Assembly (NCBI GenBank): GCA_910591455.2
Contig: OU342823.1
Location: 5,878,001-5,942,000, forward strand
Reading direction: 5' to 3'
Length of the DNA stretch: 64,000 nucleotides
Source: Pholis gunnellus
Lineage: Eukaryota > Chordata > Actinopteri > Perciformes > Pholidae
Below, piece by piece: positions 50,659 to 59,730 of the stretch (the first letter of the stretch is position 1; each line of letters begins with the position of its first letter). Below the pieces are notes generated by a model, which made no database searches, had not been told where the DNA came from, and saw only the letters and a program-made list of their open reading frames with translations. A program made the position numbers and the translations under genes.

Positions 50659-51909
50659 TGAGCTGCATCTGAAATTAATGCAAATTAACTAATGTGTCAC
50701 AGCTTTCCGATGATGTAATCCACTTCTATGTTAGATACTGTTGATCTGCTATCGCCCTGTCCCCTTGAGCAAGACAAACACAGGTCTACGTGACTCTCTC
50801 TGGGTTACTGATAATGAATGCAGTGTGAATGCAGCTGTGATAGAACAATAATATGTTCAGTATGAACACAGCCTGTAGATAGTATGTGCAGCTCTAACGC
50901 TCGTCTTTTAAACCATGCCAAGTCTGGCAGGTTTTGTGTACAACCTTCTCAGAATCAAGCCGCCATATGACATAACCTTTTCCACAGGTGGATCTAAAGA
51001 TCACTGTACTCACCTGAAACAGTTCTTAAAATAAGCCTGCCTGTATTGAGTTAATGATATTTCTTTTTTTTTTTTTGCTTCATGCATCTACGGGCCAGAT
51101 AATTAAACCACCGGCAACATTTTATTGCTGAAAGGTCAGTTCTCTCGCCGAGTACGGGGCAGCGGCACGGAGCTCGGCGGTCACACGGGAGCACATTTTG
51201 GTGTCTGTGTCCTCGTGATTAAAATGGCAAGTGGACCAAAGGGCCCATCCGACCCTAAACCAGACCACGGCGTCTCCCTTTCATTTCCTTGTGCGCAACA
51301 TCCACCTCCAGATGCATTCGGCATCATTTATCTCCCCTTTGGAATTAAGACTCCGTTAACGTTCAGCCTTTCAAGTGCAGCGCGGTTTGCTCGCTCCTCC
51401 GCTCCGACTCGTCAGATCTCTAGTTGGAGTCAGGACAGAGACCGAGCGAAGCGGTAATTGGCAGCACATTCAAAAAAGGTGTGCTCCATCTCCCATCAGA
51501 GCCGGTCTTCAATCCTGTCTGCCATTACACGTTTTAATTTGAAGCAAAATAATAAAAAAAAAAAAAAAACAGACAGACGTCGTGGAGTGAGAGAATAAAG
51601 ATGAAAAACACAATTTTCACCCTAAATAAACCGCTTTGACAAACATCATCGCTGCCAGTGTGAATAGATGACTCACTGCATATCAAACAATAGGGAAGGA
51701 GGAGAGGCTGGCGTCGGCTCAGATCAGACGGGCCCGGCCCTCTGACTTGCTTCCTCCCAAACATAACGTGGCAAAGAAGGAAACGCAGGCAACGTTTATT
51801 TTTTGTGATTTATGTCACAGACAAGCAATCGTTTTAGGAAGAGGAGCAAACGTATCGCCGCTTTATAGCTCTGCATCTCCGTCGACCTTTGTTATTGCTT
51901 AATGACTAC

Positions 51910-51948
<39 letters not shown>

Positions 51949-54900
51949 AGAGAGGAGGAGAGGGGGGAAAAAACAAAATCCTGCTTATAATGTGATGTCC
52001 AGGCATGTCTTTGTGAAAGAGGGGATGTCAGCTTACATACCACATGTGGGATAAACCATATTACTGTTAATCCCTGCACTAATCTGCAAATGGCATTTTT
52101 TTTTTGTCGTCGTTTCCCTTTTGTTTAAGCAAAAAAGACACGAGCGGGATGTGTTCCAAAGCGCACATTAATGATTAAAACTAGCAAGCGGCTAGATTTT
52201 GGGGGTTGGTGATTTGCCACTCTCCCTACTACAAATCCCCCCCCCCCCCCCCCCCCTCCCTCCTCCACCCACCCAGCCCGTCAGCCTGCGAGAGGAGGCA
52301 GATGTGTCGGCGCTTTTGGTTCGGTTTGAAAAAGGGAAAGCTCACAGCATTCCAGGAGTAATTTTGTGATAATTTTTTATTTTTTTATTTCCTGCCTTCT
52401 GCTTCAGTTGGTGTCAGTGATTTGTTATGTTTGCCCGGAATGGCAAAAGGTTGTAAACTTGCGGGTTACATGTGGAGGTGGAGAGCACAATAGCAGTAGC
52501 ATCGTCAGGGCCGAAGGGTGAGAGACGCTCTTCTGAAGAAATACACACAGTCAGAAAGCAAACATCCTTTGTGGCTGCAGTGCATACTGGTCTATTATAA
52601 TATTTTCCTTCATGATGGATTTTTCTTCGTATGGGCGCTTTTGGTAAAAGATGAACAAAGCAGCCCCCGCCCCTGTCTTTTGAAGGACTAACACTGAGTC
52701 ATGGTATAGGATACATTTCTGCAGTGACATCACTGCTGCTGAGCTGGAAAGATCTCAACTTTATCACGATCTTACCTGTAATGAAGTCCTAAAAAAACTT
52801 GTTTTTCTCAAAAGAAGTGACAAAACTGAATTATTCTAACTTGATCCAAAATCAATTACTTTCATGTGTTTCATCGAACTTAGTTTCACTTGATTCTCTT
52901 AAAACGCTGCTCGTTTCTTCAGACAATCACTTCTAGAAAGTCCTTGAAGAAAAAGGTGACTTTCTCTGTTGACGTCACACTTTCTACGCCGGAAAGGAGA
53001 AGCGACACGATGGAGGCACAAACACAAAGCACAACGCACAACAGCTGCATATTGAACCCGTCACTGACCGGTTTCTGGGTCCACAGAGAAGTACGGCTGC
53101 CCCTCCAGGATGCTGTACACCACCCTGGCGCTGTTACCGTACGTGGCGTCGTCCGCGTCTGTGGCTGTCACTTGGATTACAGAGGTGCCTGTTGGGGAAG
53201 GGAAGATTCATGACAATGATTTAGATCTACTCTTCAATACTACTGAAAATGGCCTGCTGGATAATTGGTCAAGCTGATGCACCTTCTGATGAGGTGTCGG
53301 ATCCTCTTCTAATCATGCTCGTGCAGAATGTGACTGATCATTTCTGTCCCTTTGCATTACCCAAACCAATCTTTACCCCTCGGCCACTTATAGCCGTATA
53401 CATGATTGATTTTCTCGGCTAATCGATAAGTCCTAATGTATTTTTCTAAGTATATCTCTCTCTAAGCATACAAGCGGCACCGATACCGGCTCTCTGCAAA
53501 CCCCAAGAAGCCTATTAGTGTATCCACAGATCTGGAGTGTCTGAGAAGCCAAATATCTGATAGCAGGCGAACGACTGTGATCCATTTTCCCTTCCAGAGA
53601 GGCTGAAGCCCCATTTCAGTGGAACAAAGGGAAACGGTTAGCCAAGTGCTACCTCCCAAATGGCGCCTTGCGGGGCCAAGTGGTGCCTCATTACACGCAG
53701 AAGAAAATTAATTGAGTCGAAATATTTAATGGCAAAGTGGTATAAATATAGAATTGTGCGATACAATGGGTTAACGACCCCACGAAACTTCTCTAATTCG
53801 ATGTCAGCTATGATCTGTAAGGGCCGAGAGGAGACTTTCCCCCCCTTTAAAAATCAATGTCGTCCGTATGAAATGGTAAGAGCAGAAAGCAGTGAGGGAA
53901 AGCCCACGGCTGTCTGATTTGGTGTAAGTGACAGTTCGGGAGGGTTCCTGAGCAAGTTCACCGAACCTTGATCACTAATACCTTTAACTAGGGAATTAGA
54001 CTCAAAGAGGCTTTTCTGACATGGCGGCTTTTCGAAAATATCACTGATCCACATCAGCCATCTCATCGCCGACTTTAAGCTTTTGAGAAAAGAATATTCT
54101 GACAAAACAAGTCCGGAATAATCACAGTTTTTGTGCAAGGGGGTGAGGGTGAGGGTGGGGGGGGGGGGGGGGGGGGGGGGCTAAGTTACAGTCGACTGTA
54201 ATCGTTCAGTTGTCAAAGTCGTGGCAGCCCGAGAGTCCGAGAGAAGAAGAATGTCAGAGCCGTGACACTATAATAAAACTCAACGTGTTTGTCACAATTA
54301 AAGGGGCAGCGCCGCGACGCAGCCACTCGTGAACACATGCCCTGCCAAGCGGTGACATCACACCTCGGTTGTTGCCATGGGCACCCGTGCTGCCCTTAGA
54401 TAAGTGCTGGCCTCTCTCTTGGGGTTGCTGAACCGAGTGACAACTCTGTCACATGTCTGGGCTGCAAGACCGATGTCCCTCGGTCCCTGAACGCTCCGCA
54501 GCAGCACAACAGAACAGAGAGTTCAAACCACGTTTTCATGCAAGTATTGATTAGGGGGGCTTTTTTTATATTGTTTATCTATATTCATGAGGCCACGGTG
54601 CACTTTTAGACTAAGAGCCAGAGCAGAAGTGCACGGTGAATTAAAGTTTCATTTGGTGCCGAGAGATAATACGAAAAACAGCAAACGGTGCCGTCTGAGA
54701 AACTGGCTCTGCAGACGTGGAATCTGCAATTACTCACTGCGAAGACGCAGCTGAAAAAAAAGCTGGTAATTAAATGAAATACTGTTTTAATAAATACAAT
54801 ACTGTATTTAAAAGATAATCTGCACCAGTGCTGAAATCATCACACAGAGAGACGCTTTACCTTGTTTATTCTCTCGTCATAAAACAGCTCCTCGTCTCAT

Positions 54901-55027
54901 TTAATTAGCCGGGCCCTCTTTGTTAAGTCTGCATCATTATTATGATTGATAAAGTCCCATTGATCCAGGAAGACTGGCATTTTGTACCGTCTCTATCCTA
55001 TTTGAATCATAAGCCTTTTAATCCAGC

Positions 55028-55062
<35 letters not shown>

Positions 55063-56273
55063 GCATCTTCAGTTGTGTAAACACTTAATTATTGTGTTTC
55101 ATGATCAATAAATATGGTTTAACATACTAAATAAAACTCTCTTAGCCTTCTGTGCACACAAAACCTATTATCATTTTAATGTCTATGTAATTATTGTTAC
55201 TATTTAATTACTAATCTGTCTTTTTTTTAATCTATTAACTCATTAAATGTCCCTATAGAATATCTCAGGGGCGAGGAAAAGCTGTATGTTTACAGCGGCC
55301 TATCGAGCGACCTGCGTTAGTTAACAATTCTAAAGTCGAAACTCAACAAATCAACTTACAAGTTGCTCCTCAAAGAATCTCTTGTAATATTGAAGGCTTT
55401 AAATCATTTAGACTATTTATCGACGCTTACACGAACACATTGAAAGTAAAAAATTGAAGGCAGCTCTCCTTCACTGAACACTCGGGTTGTGCCGTCAGGA
55501 TGAAAACAGTCGTCATGTTTGCTCTATGTGGCTTCTGCTGATGAAGACCTTGACATGCCGTTTAAATAAGTGAAGTCTAGCTTGTGATTGAGGGATTTCT
55601 TGCGAAGTCAAAGTGATGTTCGCTGCAATAAACCGTCCATTATTGGGTCTCGCATCAAACAAAACTAGTAAAGCTACAGCTGCAGCAACTCACCCCGTTA
55701 GTCTGTACTTACAGTTTGATTAGAATCAACAATGTATTCAATCATTTCTTTCACTGCACTGGAACTGCTTTTATTTTCTAGTCTCTTGGATTTTAATCGT
55801 ATTAAAACGTTCTTTTATGATGCGTTTATTTTGCTCTTCGTCTTACGTTGTGAATTGCCTCGTTGCCGAAATGTGCTTTATAAATAGACTCGCCGATCAT
55901 TCCACCATAAGTAATGAATGAGGAGAGCGAATGTGCAGGTTTATACATTTATGAGGAATGTTTACGGCAGGAACTCACCGATGTCGGACATTTCGGGGAC
56001 TCTGGCCATGTACGGGTCCTTGGTGAACCGGGGCTCGTTGTCGTTGATGTCGTGGATCTTGATGACGAACTCGGACTGACCCTCGAGCGCCTCGTTGGTG
56101 AAGCGGTTGACGGCTTTGGCGTGGAGGATGTAGTAGCCCTTCTCCTCGCGGTCCAGCCTCTTGGTGGCGTGGATGTCCCCCGAATTCTCGTCGATCTTGA
56201 AGAGGGACCCCGCTCCCTCCCCTGTGAGCACGTACTTCACGCTTCCATCTCCTCGATCCGAATCAGAGTGAAG
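32911..56273 (-). CDS. cdh6: CDH6 (cadherin-6, type II classical cadherin), last ten coding exons
   Basis: This spliced minus-strand span encodes a calcium-dependent homophilic cell-adhesion protein of the plasma membrane. In transcript order the exons are 56273-55979, 53188-53069, 48816-48649, 46537-46350, 41402-41149, 37163-37027, 35911-35790, 34938-34821, 34572-34321 and 33407-32911. They join in frame to 2151 nt (716 residues plus stop). The lengths 295, 120, 168, 188, 254, 137, 122, 118 and 252 fit the standard type II cadherin exon pattern. Calcium motifs DINDNEP, DVNDNPP, DVDEPP and DVNDNAP separate EC1-EC5. The tail has the p120-catenin site (EGGGEEDTQAFDI) and the beta-catenin site (SLSSLESVTTD to FKKLADMYGG). 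The wording is closest to CDH6 among recalled type II cadherins, and the neighbour DROSHA supports this. Signal peptide, propeptide and the adhesive Trp strand are outside the window. Confidence 0.95.
33408..34320 (-). other. CDH6 intron
   Basis: Nothing recognisable beyond splice sites. The donor is gtgagt at its right end. Confidence 0.75.
34321..34572 (-). CDS. cdh6: CDH6 exon: end of EC5 and transmembrane start
   Basis: Encodes (D)NTAWILTRRNSYNSLQK through VPVVISDGEYPMQSSTNTLT, then RVCTCDREGNMKLCNAEA, then the hydrophobic STGALVAILLCVIILL. The paired Cys of the membrane-proximal EC5 are present. Acceptor tcag, donor gtgagt. Confidence 0.97.
34821..34938 (-). CDS. cdh6: CDH6 exon: EC5
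   Basis: Encodes RIQTVSATDPDTPHGGHRFF through AAGKANFSVRDNK plus one base (118 nt, the usual size). Acceptor ccag, donor gtgata. Confidence 0.95.
34939..35789 (-). other. CDH6 intron
   Basis: I see no gene or repeat. The open frames here do not resemble known proteins. Confidence 0.7.
35790..35911 (-). CDS. cdh6: CDH6 exon: EC4-EC5 junction
   Basis: Encodes (N)NPRQISRVPVYVRVLDVND, NAPTFATSYETFVCENAKANQ. DVNDNAP is the interdomain calcium-binding motif, and YETFVCE.AKA is shared with human CDH6. The acceptor is ccag and the donor is gtcggt, a weak site. The reading across to the next exon aligns without gap to human, which supports this donor over one 4 nt further on. Confidence 0.93.
35912..37026 (-). 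other. CDH6 intron
   Basis: AT-rich around 36,050-36,600. Nothing recognisable. Confidence 0.7.
37027..37163 (-). CDS. cdh6: CDH6 exon: EC4
   Basis: Encodes (R)YSIDRRTDMDRMFNVHAGN through LDREENAWHNISVISTEF plus one base (137 nt, the usual size). LDRE is the EC4 calcium motif. Acceptor gcag, donor gtaagt. Confidence 0.95.
37173..37199 (-). repeat. CA repeat (GT in the CDH6 transcript) in place of a polypyrimidine tract
   Basis: About 13 units lying 10-36 nt upstream of the acceptor of the EC4 exon, so the branch-to-acceptor region of the transcript is a UG repeat. Confidence 0.95.
40311..40717. repeat. Minisatellite with a 10-bp unit (AGCTACTAGC / AGCTACTAAA / ATCTACTAGC / GGATACTAGC)
   Basis: About 41 head-to-tail 10-bp units sharing the core CTACTA or ATACTA. 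Four unit variants are combined into a 30-bp higher-order repeat that is clearest at about 40,507-40,640. The array begins and ends abruptly. Confidence 0.97.
40751..40950 (+). pseudogene. Fragment of a RecQ-like helicase reading frame (decayed)
   Basis: Starting near 'atggcggctctcaaagagg', a frame from 40811 reads LKEEQRTALRAFLNGKG, VSTLLPTGFANSLIDQW, then a stop soon after. This resembles the start of RecQ-type helicases found many times in fish genomes, where the Walker A motif would be LLPTGFGKSL. Here the essential Gly-Lys is Ala-Asn, and the frame shifts just upstream. It is either a dead piece of a mobile helicase gene or a retrocopy. Identification is by recalled motif only. Confidence 0.6.
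41149..41402 (-). CDS. cdh6: CDH6 exon: EC3 to EC4
   Basis: Encodes PLDFERKRQYSLRIQVENSH through IKIIVEDVDEPPVFEHASYV and DPDDKNSLV(R) (254 nt). DVDEPP is the EC3-EC4 linker motif of type II cadherins. Acceptor gcag, donor gtactg. Confidence 0.96.
45739..45762. repeat. Short perfect hairpin, 8-bp stem
   Basis: aacgccgt, 8-nt loop, acggcgtt. It lies about 60 bp left of the large inverted repeat and may belong to the same element. Confidence 0.7.
45824..46009. repeat. Perfect 63-bp inverted repeat enclosing a 34-bp palindrome (foldback element)
   Basis: The arms 45824-45886 and 45947-46009 are exact reverse complements over 63 bp. Between them is an exact 34-bp palindrome at 45903-45936, flanked by unequal spacers of 16 and 10 nt. 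No flanking target duplication is evident. It could be a MITE/foldback element or a recent inverted duplication. Confidence 0.95.
46350..46537 (-). CDS. cdh6: CDH6 exon: EC3
   Basis: Encodes (T)LYEFRVPESIELGSAVGAI through MFDVTTNRSTQEGVILLRK (188 nt). GLGMFDV and TQEG match human CDH6 wording. Acceptor ccag. The donor is gtcagc, a weak site; the upstream frame stays open past it for a few codons. Confidence 0.95.
47453..47499. repeat. (CA)n microsatellite
   Basis: About 23 CA units. Confidence 0.95.
47682..47759. repeat. C homopolymer followed by (CA)n microsatellite
   Basis: About 25 C, a short break, then about 25 CA units. Exact lengths in such runs are often uncertain in assemblies. Confidence 0.93.
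48649..48816 (-). CDS. cdh6: CDH6 exon: EC2 and EC2-EC3 junction
   Basis: Encodes (G)LIKTALPGMDREVKENYQV, VIQAKDMAGQMGGLSGTTTV and SITLSDVNDNPPRFTK plus one base (168 nt). QAKDM.GQMGGLSGTTTV is nearly invariant in type II cadherins. Acceptor tcag, donor gtgagt. Confidence 0.97.
49098..49315. repeat. Teleost hAT-like repeat, one half
   Basis: The right end 'actaatcgatgataaaaacg' and 'gctgcagtcct' is the inverted terminus motif (AGG.CTGCA.CTAA) of the same broad teleost family as the element at 22,704. The interior 'gaatatctttgtcttgtg' also fits. Only one end is clear. Confidence 0.65.
50252..50279. repeat. Short perfect hairpin, 12-bp stem, 4-nt loop
   Basis: aaacccctttat, loop aaag, ataaaggggttt. 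It probably belongs to an old mobile-element end; no function can be assigned. Confidence 0.7.
50614..50655. repeat. (CA)n microsatellite
   Basis: About 21 CA units. Confidence 0.95.
51910..51944. repeat. (CA)n microsatellite
   Basis: About 17 CA units followed by GA units. Confidence 0.95.
53069..53188 (-). CDS. cdh6: CDH6 exon: EC2
   Basis: Encodes (G)TSVIQVTATDADDATYGNS, ARVVYSILEGQPYFSVDPET plus one base (120 nt). TATDADD.TYGNSA..VYSIL.GQPYFSV is the standard EC2 sequence. Acceptor acag, donor gtcagt. It is too short to stand out as an open frame but fits phase on both sides. Confidence 0.96.
53189..55978 (-). other. CDH6 intron
   Basis: Holds a G run of about 23 (54,157-54,180), a CA repeat (55,030-55,061) and a LINE 3' end fragment (55,770-55,885). 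The part near 54,880-55,010 is rich in homeodomain-like TAATTA/ATTA motifs, but I cannot tell if it is conserved. Confidence 0.7.
55770..55885 (+). mobile_element. L2/CR1-like LINE 3' end fragment
   Basis: The stretch ending 'gtgaattgcctcgttgccg' and 'aaatgtgctttataaataga' follows the conserved 3' tail of fish L2-type LINEs (TTGCCT.GTTG..GAAATGTGCTATATAAATA). Only the non-coding tail is recognisable. Confidence 0.6.
55979..56273 (-). CDS. cdh6: CDH6 exon: EC1 (C-terminal part) and EC1-EC2 junction
   Basis: Encodes LHSDSDRGDGSVKYVLTGEG, GIH(ATKRLDREEK)-type EC1 core and KIHDINDNEPRFTKDPYM to EMSDI plus one base (295 nt). KLHSD.DRGDGS.KY, ATKRLDREEK and DINDNEP are diagnostic of type II EC1. 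The acceptor is acag after a 17-T tract in the transcript. Donor gtgagt. Confidence 0.97.
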
Positions 56274-58841
56274 CTGTTGCAAAAAAAAAAAAAAAAAACA
56301 ATATATATAAAACATGATAATGTGGATACCTGCAGCTCCCAAACAACAATTTCAAGCAACAGTTTGTGCCATTTTCATTTTAATACATTTCCACTTTGGA
56401 GCTCTCTATTGCTAATTGTTATAGCACAGCAGTGATTCAAACTTTGGCTCACGGAAGCTTTCACATTTGCTTAATGTGCTCTTATGAACACCAAGTGTCA
56501 GCGCTCTCTTTGCTGGGAGACGTCTCCTCGTTTGCATGAGCAGAAATAGCCAGAGTGAGCACGAACGTCATCTTCACAAAGTCCAAGAAAAAAAAAAAAA
56601 AAAAGGAGAAAAACATCACAGCGCTGGCTGCACAGTTTGACAGGTGATCTCTGAGAAGTGCAGAGCGAAAAAAGAAGAAGAAGCAATAAGCACTTTGTAC
56701 CAAAGATGTCAACAAAATCAAATTTCAAAGTCGAATCACAGTTTTCCACTTAAGTATTTCTGAAACGCCGCGCACACATGAATGATCTGACCAATCTGGG
56801 CCTTGGCAAAGAAAGACTGACAGCTTTGATAAGTGCGTTTGGTGTTATTTAACAGATTCATATCATCTTTAGTAAACTGTCATCACGTCATCCCGATACA
56901 CGTTCGTGGCTTCACCTCGTCTCTGTGAAATTCACATCCTGCCAAGAAGAAAAACACACAGAGCCGGAGCGCTTAGAATGTTGCATTCACTGGTATTGTT
57001 ACATGCAGGTTGTCATCACGCTTTTCTTTTTTTTTTAACCGCAGGGCGACGGTGACATTAGCACAGTGCTGTAAAACAGAATGCCGGTGGGTCGAAGCCT
57101 GTGAAGTACCAGCATGAGTGCGCACACGTCCGCCGCCTGCCAATCCCTGATGGATCAGCAACATGACCAACATGCCAGAGGAGCACCAGAGTCCACTTGT
57201 CTGTGGAGCTTCTCATTAATATTTGCTCTCTCCCTCTCTATCTGCTGTTTTTTTTCTTTTTCCTGCATGAACAGCAGCTTAGCATGCGCTGACATTTTAA
57301 TTCCACCACCAAATCCCCCCCCCCCCCCCTCAACATATTTATCTCAGAGAACTCATCAAAAGCTTGTCCAGTCGTTTCCCCTCCCACTGCTTCCCTGCCT
57401 CCCGTTTTCCCCGTCTAATTGCAGGGGGGGGGGGGGGTGAAGGGCAAAAAGCGGGCACGTGTTTGCAAAGTACAAACCGAGGCAAACGCCACCCGAATGT
57501 TCACGAGCACGTGATTCCGGGAGTCCGTGGATGACACCTCGTTAACTTGAGTGAGCCGGCGCGTTTGATTCTGGACAGTTTGAATGCATGTTTTCCTTTG
57601 AGCGCGAGATGTTGCTGTGTCTACAAGCGTTGTTGGCTCTGCCGGTGGACAGACTGAGGGGGGATATTGTGCGTTGCAGCTGGGTCACGTGGGAGCACAT
57701 TGCAAAGTCTCCCTTCTCATCATATATTAAAAAGCTTTTCATCCCAGGTGCTCGGGAGCTTTACTAATTCATGCTGTTATATCAGGGCAAAGCTGGCACA
57801 TGTGAGACGAACAGCTTTGTGGATTAGCATCTTTAACACTATTTTGTTCGCCTGCTTGAACGCTGGTAAAAATGACTGTTTTCATTCCTTTCTCTGTCTG
57901 TCTAACCAAGCCAGTCGAGTGTGTTGCAGAATTTCAGCATTTTCGGATTAGGATCTAGAGCGGAGCACTGTTTCATTAACCCACTTGAAGTCTAGTCAAA
58001 ACAATCCTATTTCTTTTCTGTCTAACCAAGCCAGAAGAACATCCTGCGGAATTTTATTTGTTTTCTATTCTGCTTTACAGTACGTGCTTCCAACAGAGAC
58101 TCAGTTGGCTGAAAACAATCCACTTCAACATTATTATCTTTCTCCCGCTGTTATAGCTGCAATGTCCTTTTCTATGATTGTCTATCAAGCCGCCTATCTC
58201 TGCCGGCACGACAATTCAGTTAATAACCATTGAGTCCTCTCCTTTCGGCTGAGATGTGAGATAGACAGTGTGACATGTGCTGTGTCGACTGTCATTTCTA
58301 TGGAAACAGAAAGATCTTGTGGTTCTGAAGAGTTCCTCCTCATTCGGCTGAAGGATATTTCAAGGCAGCTCAGAGTATCGAACTCCAGCGCCTGCTGCAG
58401 TGACCTCGTCCCTCCCAGCTGCCCACCTAGCTGGCGAGGTGAATTTACTGCAGCCCTTCCACTCAAATTAAGAGGGATAAAAAAAAAAAAAAGAACTCTC
58501 CCGGAAATCAATGTGGCAGGCCAACGTGCATTCACAATGGTCCTTTGATCAATTTATATCGAAAATACAATTAAACTGTCACAGGGGCGAGAAAAGAAAG
58601 CCACATGTGCATTCAGTATGGTCACCAAGAAGCTCTGGCACATCAATAGCTCGCCTTTTCTCCTTTGCCCTCCTGTGGTACCACATCGTAAAAAACAAAA
58701 GCAGAGAACATGACGCGATGTTCATGAACACTGGGACATTTGCTCTTTTTGTAAAGGAAGAGGACACTGCAAAACATCTCCATCTTATGAAGTCGTTCTG
58801 TTCTATAATAGTGGCCTAAAATCCTTGTGTTCTTACAGGAA

Positions 58842-59730
58842 CAGTTTGACATATTTGGAAATATGCTTATAAGCTAAACACAAGGCTACAAAAAGTAGCT
58901 ACTTAGCTTAGCTTAGCATAAAGATTTTTTTTTTAAACTATAGTGTTTGCATGGATGAAACAAAAAAGATACAACATGTTAATGAGTGAGTACACTCTTA
59001 GAAATAGAAGTGCTAATTGGAACCACATAGGGTTCTTCGGCTTGTCCTCATAGGAGAACCCTTTTTGGTTCCTGGTAGAACCCTTTCAGTGAAGAAACCA
59101 ACATGAGGGGTTACACCTTGAACCATATCGTGAACACTTTTATATTCCTTTATATCTTATATTGAAGGGTTTCATCTAAAACCCACTCAGGGGGTTCTAT
59201 CGGTAACCATTGTACTGTATATTCCAAGGGGTTCAACAAGAACCCAAACAGGGGGTTCTATTGAAAATATTTGTATATTCCAAGGTTTTCATGTAGAACC
59301 CTTATGGGTCGGGGCTGACGTGGTGCAGCACAGTTTTGGGGGCTGTGCGGGCTTAACACATGCTTTCAACAATCCTTGAAGAACTCTTTTTCCAACAAGG
59401 GTTCTTTGGATGAAATGGGTTCTCAAAGGAACCCTTAGCCCTACAAAGAGGCCCTGAACAACTCTTTCTTCAATAAAAGGGTTCTTCAGAAGCAAATTAT
59501 TCCGGGAAGAACCTCAGCCCTTCAGGAAGAACCCGCTTGGAACCTTTATTTCTATGGAGGAGCTGGTAGTCTGATTTTGTGACATAGAGACGGCTGAGCT
59601 CACTGGTTACACTCGTTATGCTAACCTAAGCTAACAGGAAGCTCGTGGTAGCCTCAAATGTACTGTACAGACACGAGAGCGATATCAATCGTTTCAACTC
59701 ACTAAAGCCTATTTACCAAAATGTCAATCA
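58842..59730. mobile_element. MITE-like teleost element with inverted ends, interrupted by a second element
   Basis: The left end cagtttgacatatttggaaa and the right end ...tttaccaaaatgtcaatc are inverted matches. The paired inner blocks 'agcttagcttagcataaag' and 'gttatgctaacctaagctaa' also invert. The wording matches a common percomorph repeat (CAGTTTGACATTTTGG). The middle is occupied by the GGTTCT-rich element at about 58,993-59,560. Confidence 0.75.
58993..59560. mobile_element. GGTTCT-rich teleost repeat nested in a MITE
   Basis: Dense with GGTTCT/AGAACC motifs on both strands, with end phrases 'cactcttagaaatagaag' and 'acctttatttctatgg' that are roughly inverted. Known to me as a frequent teleost repeat, class uncertain. 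Confidence 0.65.

Larger units (their letters stand above)
48817..53068 (-). other. CDH6 intron, 4.3 kb
   Basis: Contains a hAT-like repeat half (49,098-49,315), a short perfect hairpin (50,252-50,279), CA repeats (50,614-50,655; 51,910-51,944) and a 28-C run (about 52,229-52,256). No exon seen. Confidence 0.75.

Noticed and set aside
54355..54400. RFX X-box-like site (gttgccatgggcac), and a similar one near 18,223
   Set aside because: A single loose match in an intron has no support without conservation or position near a promoter.
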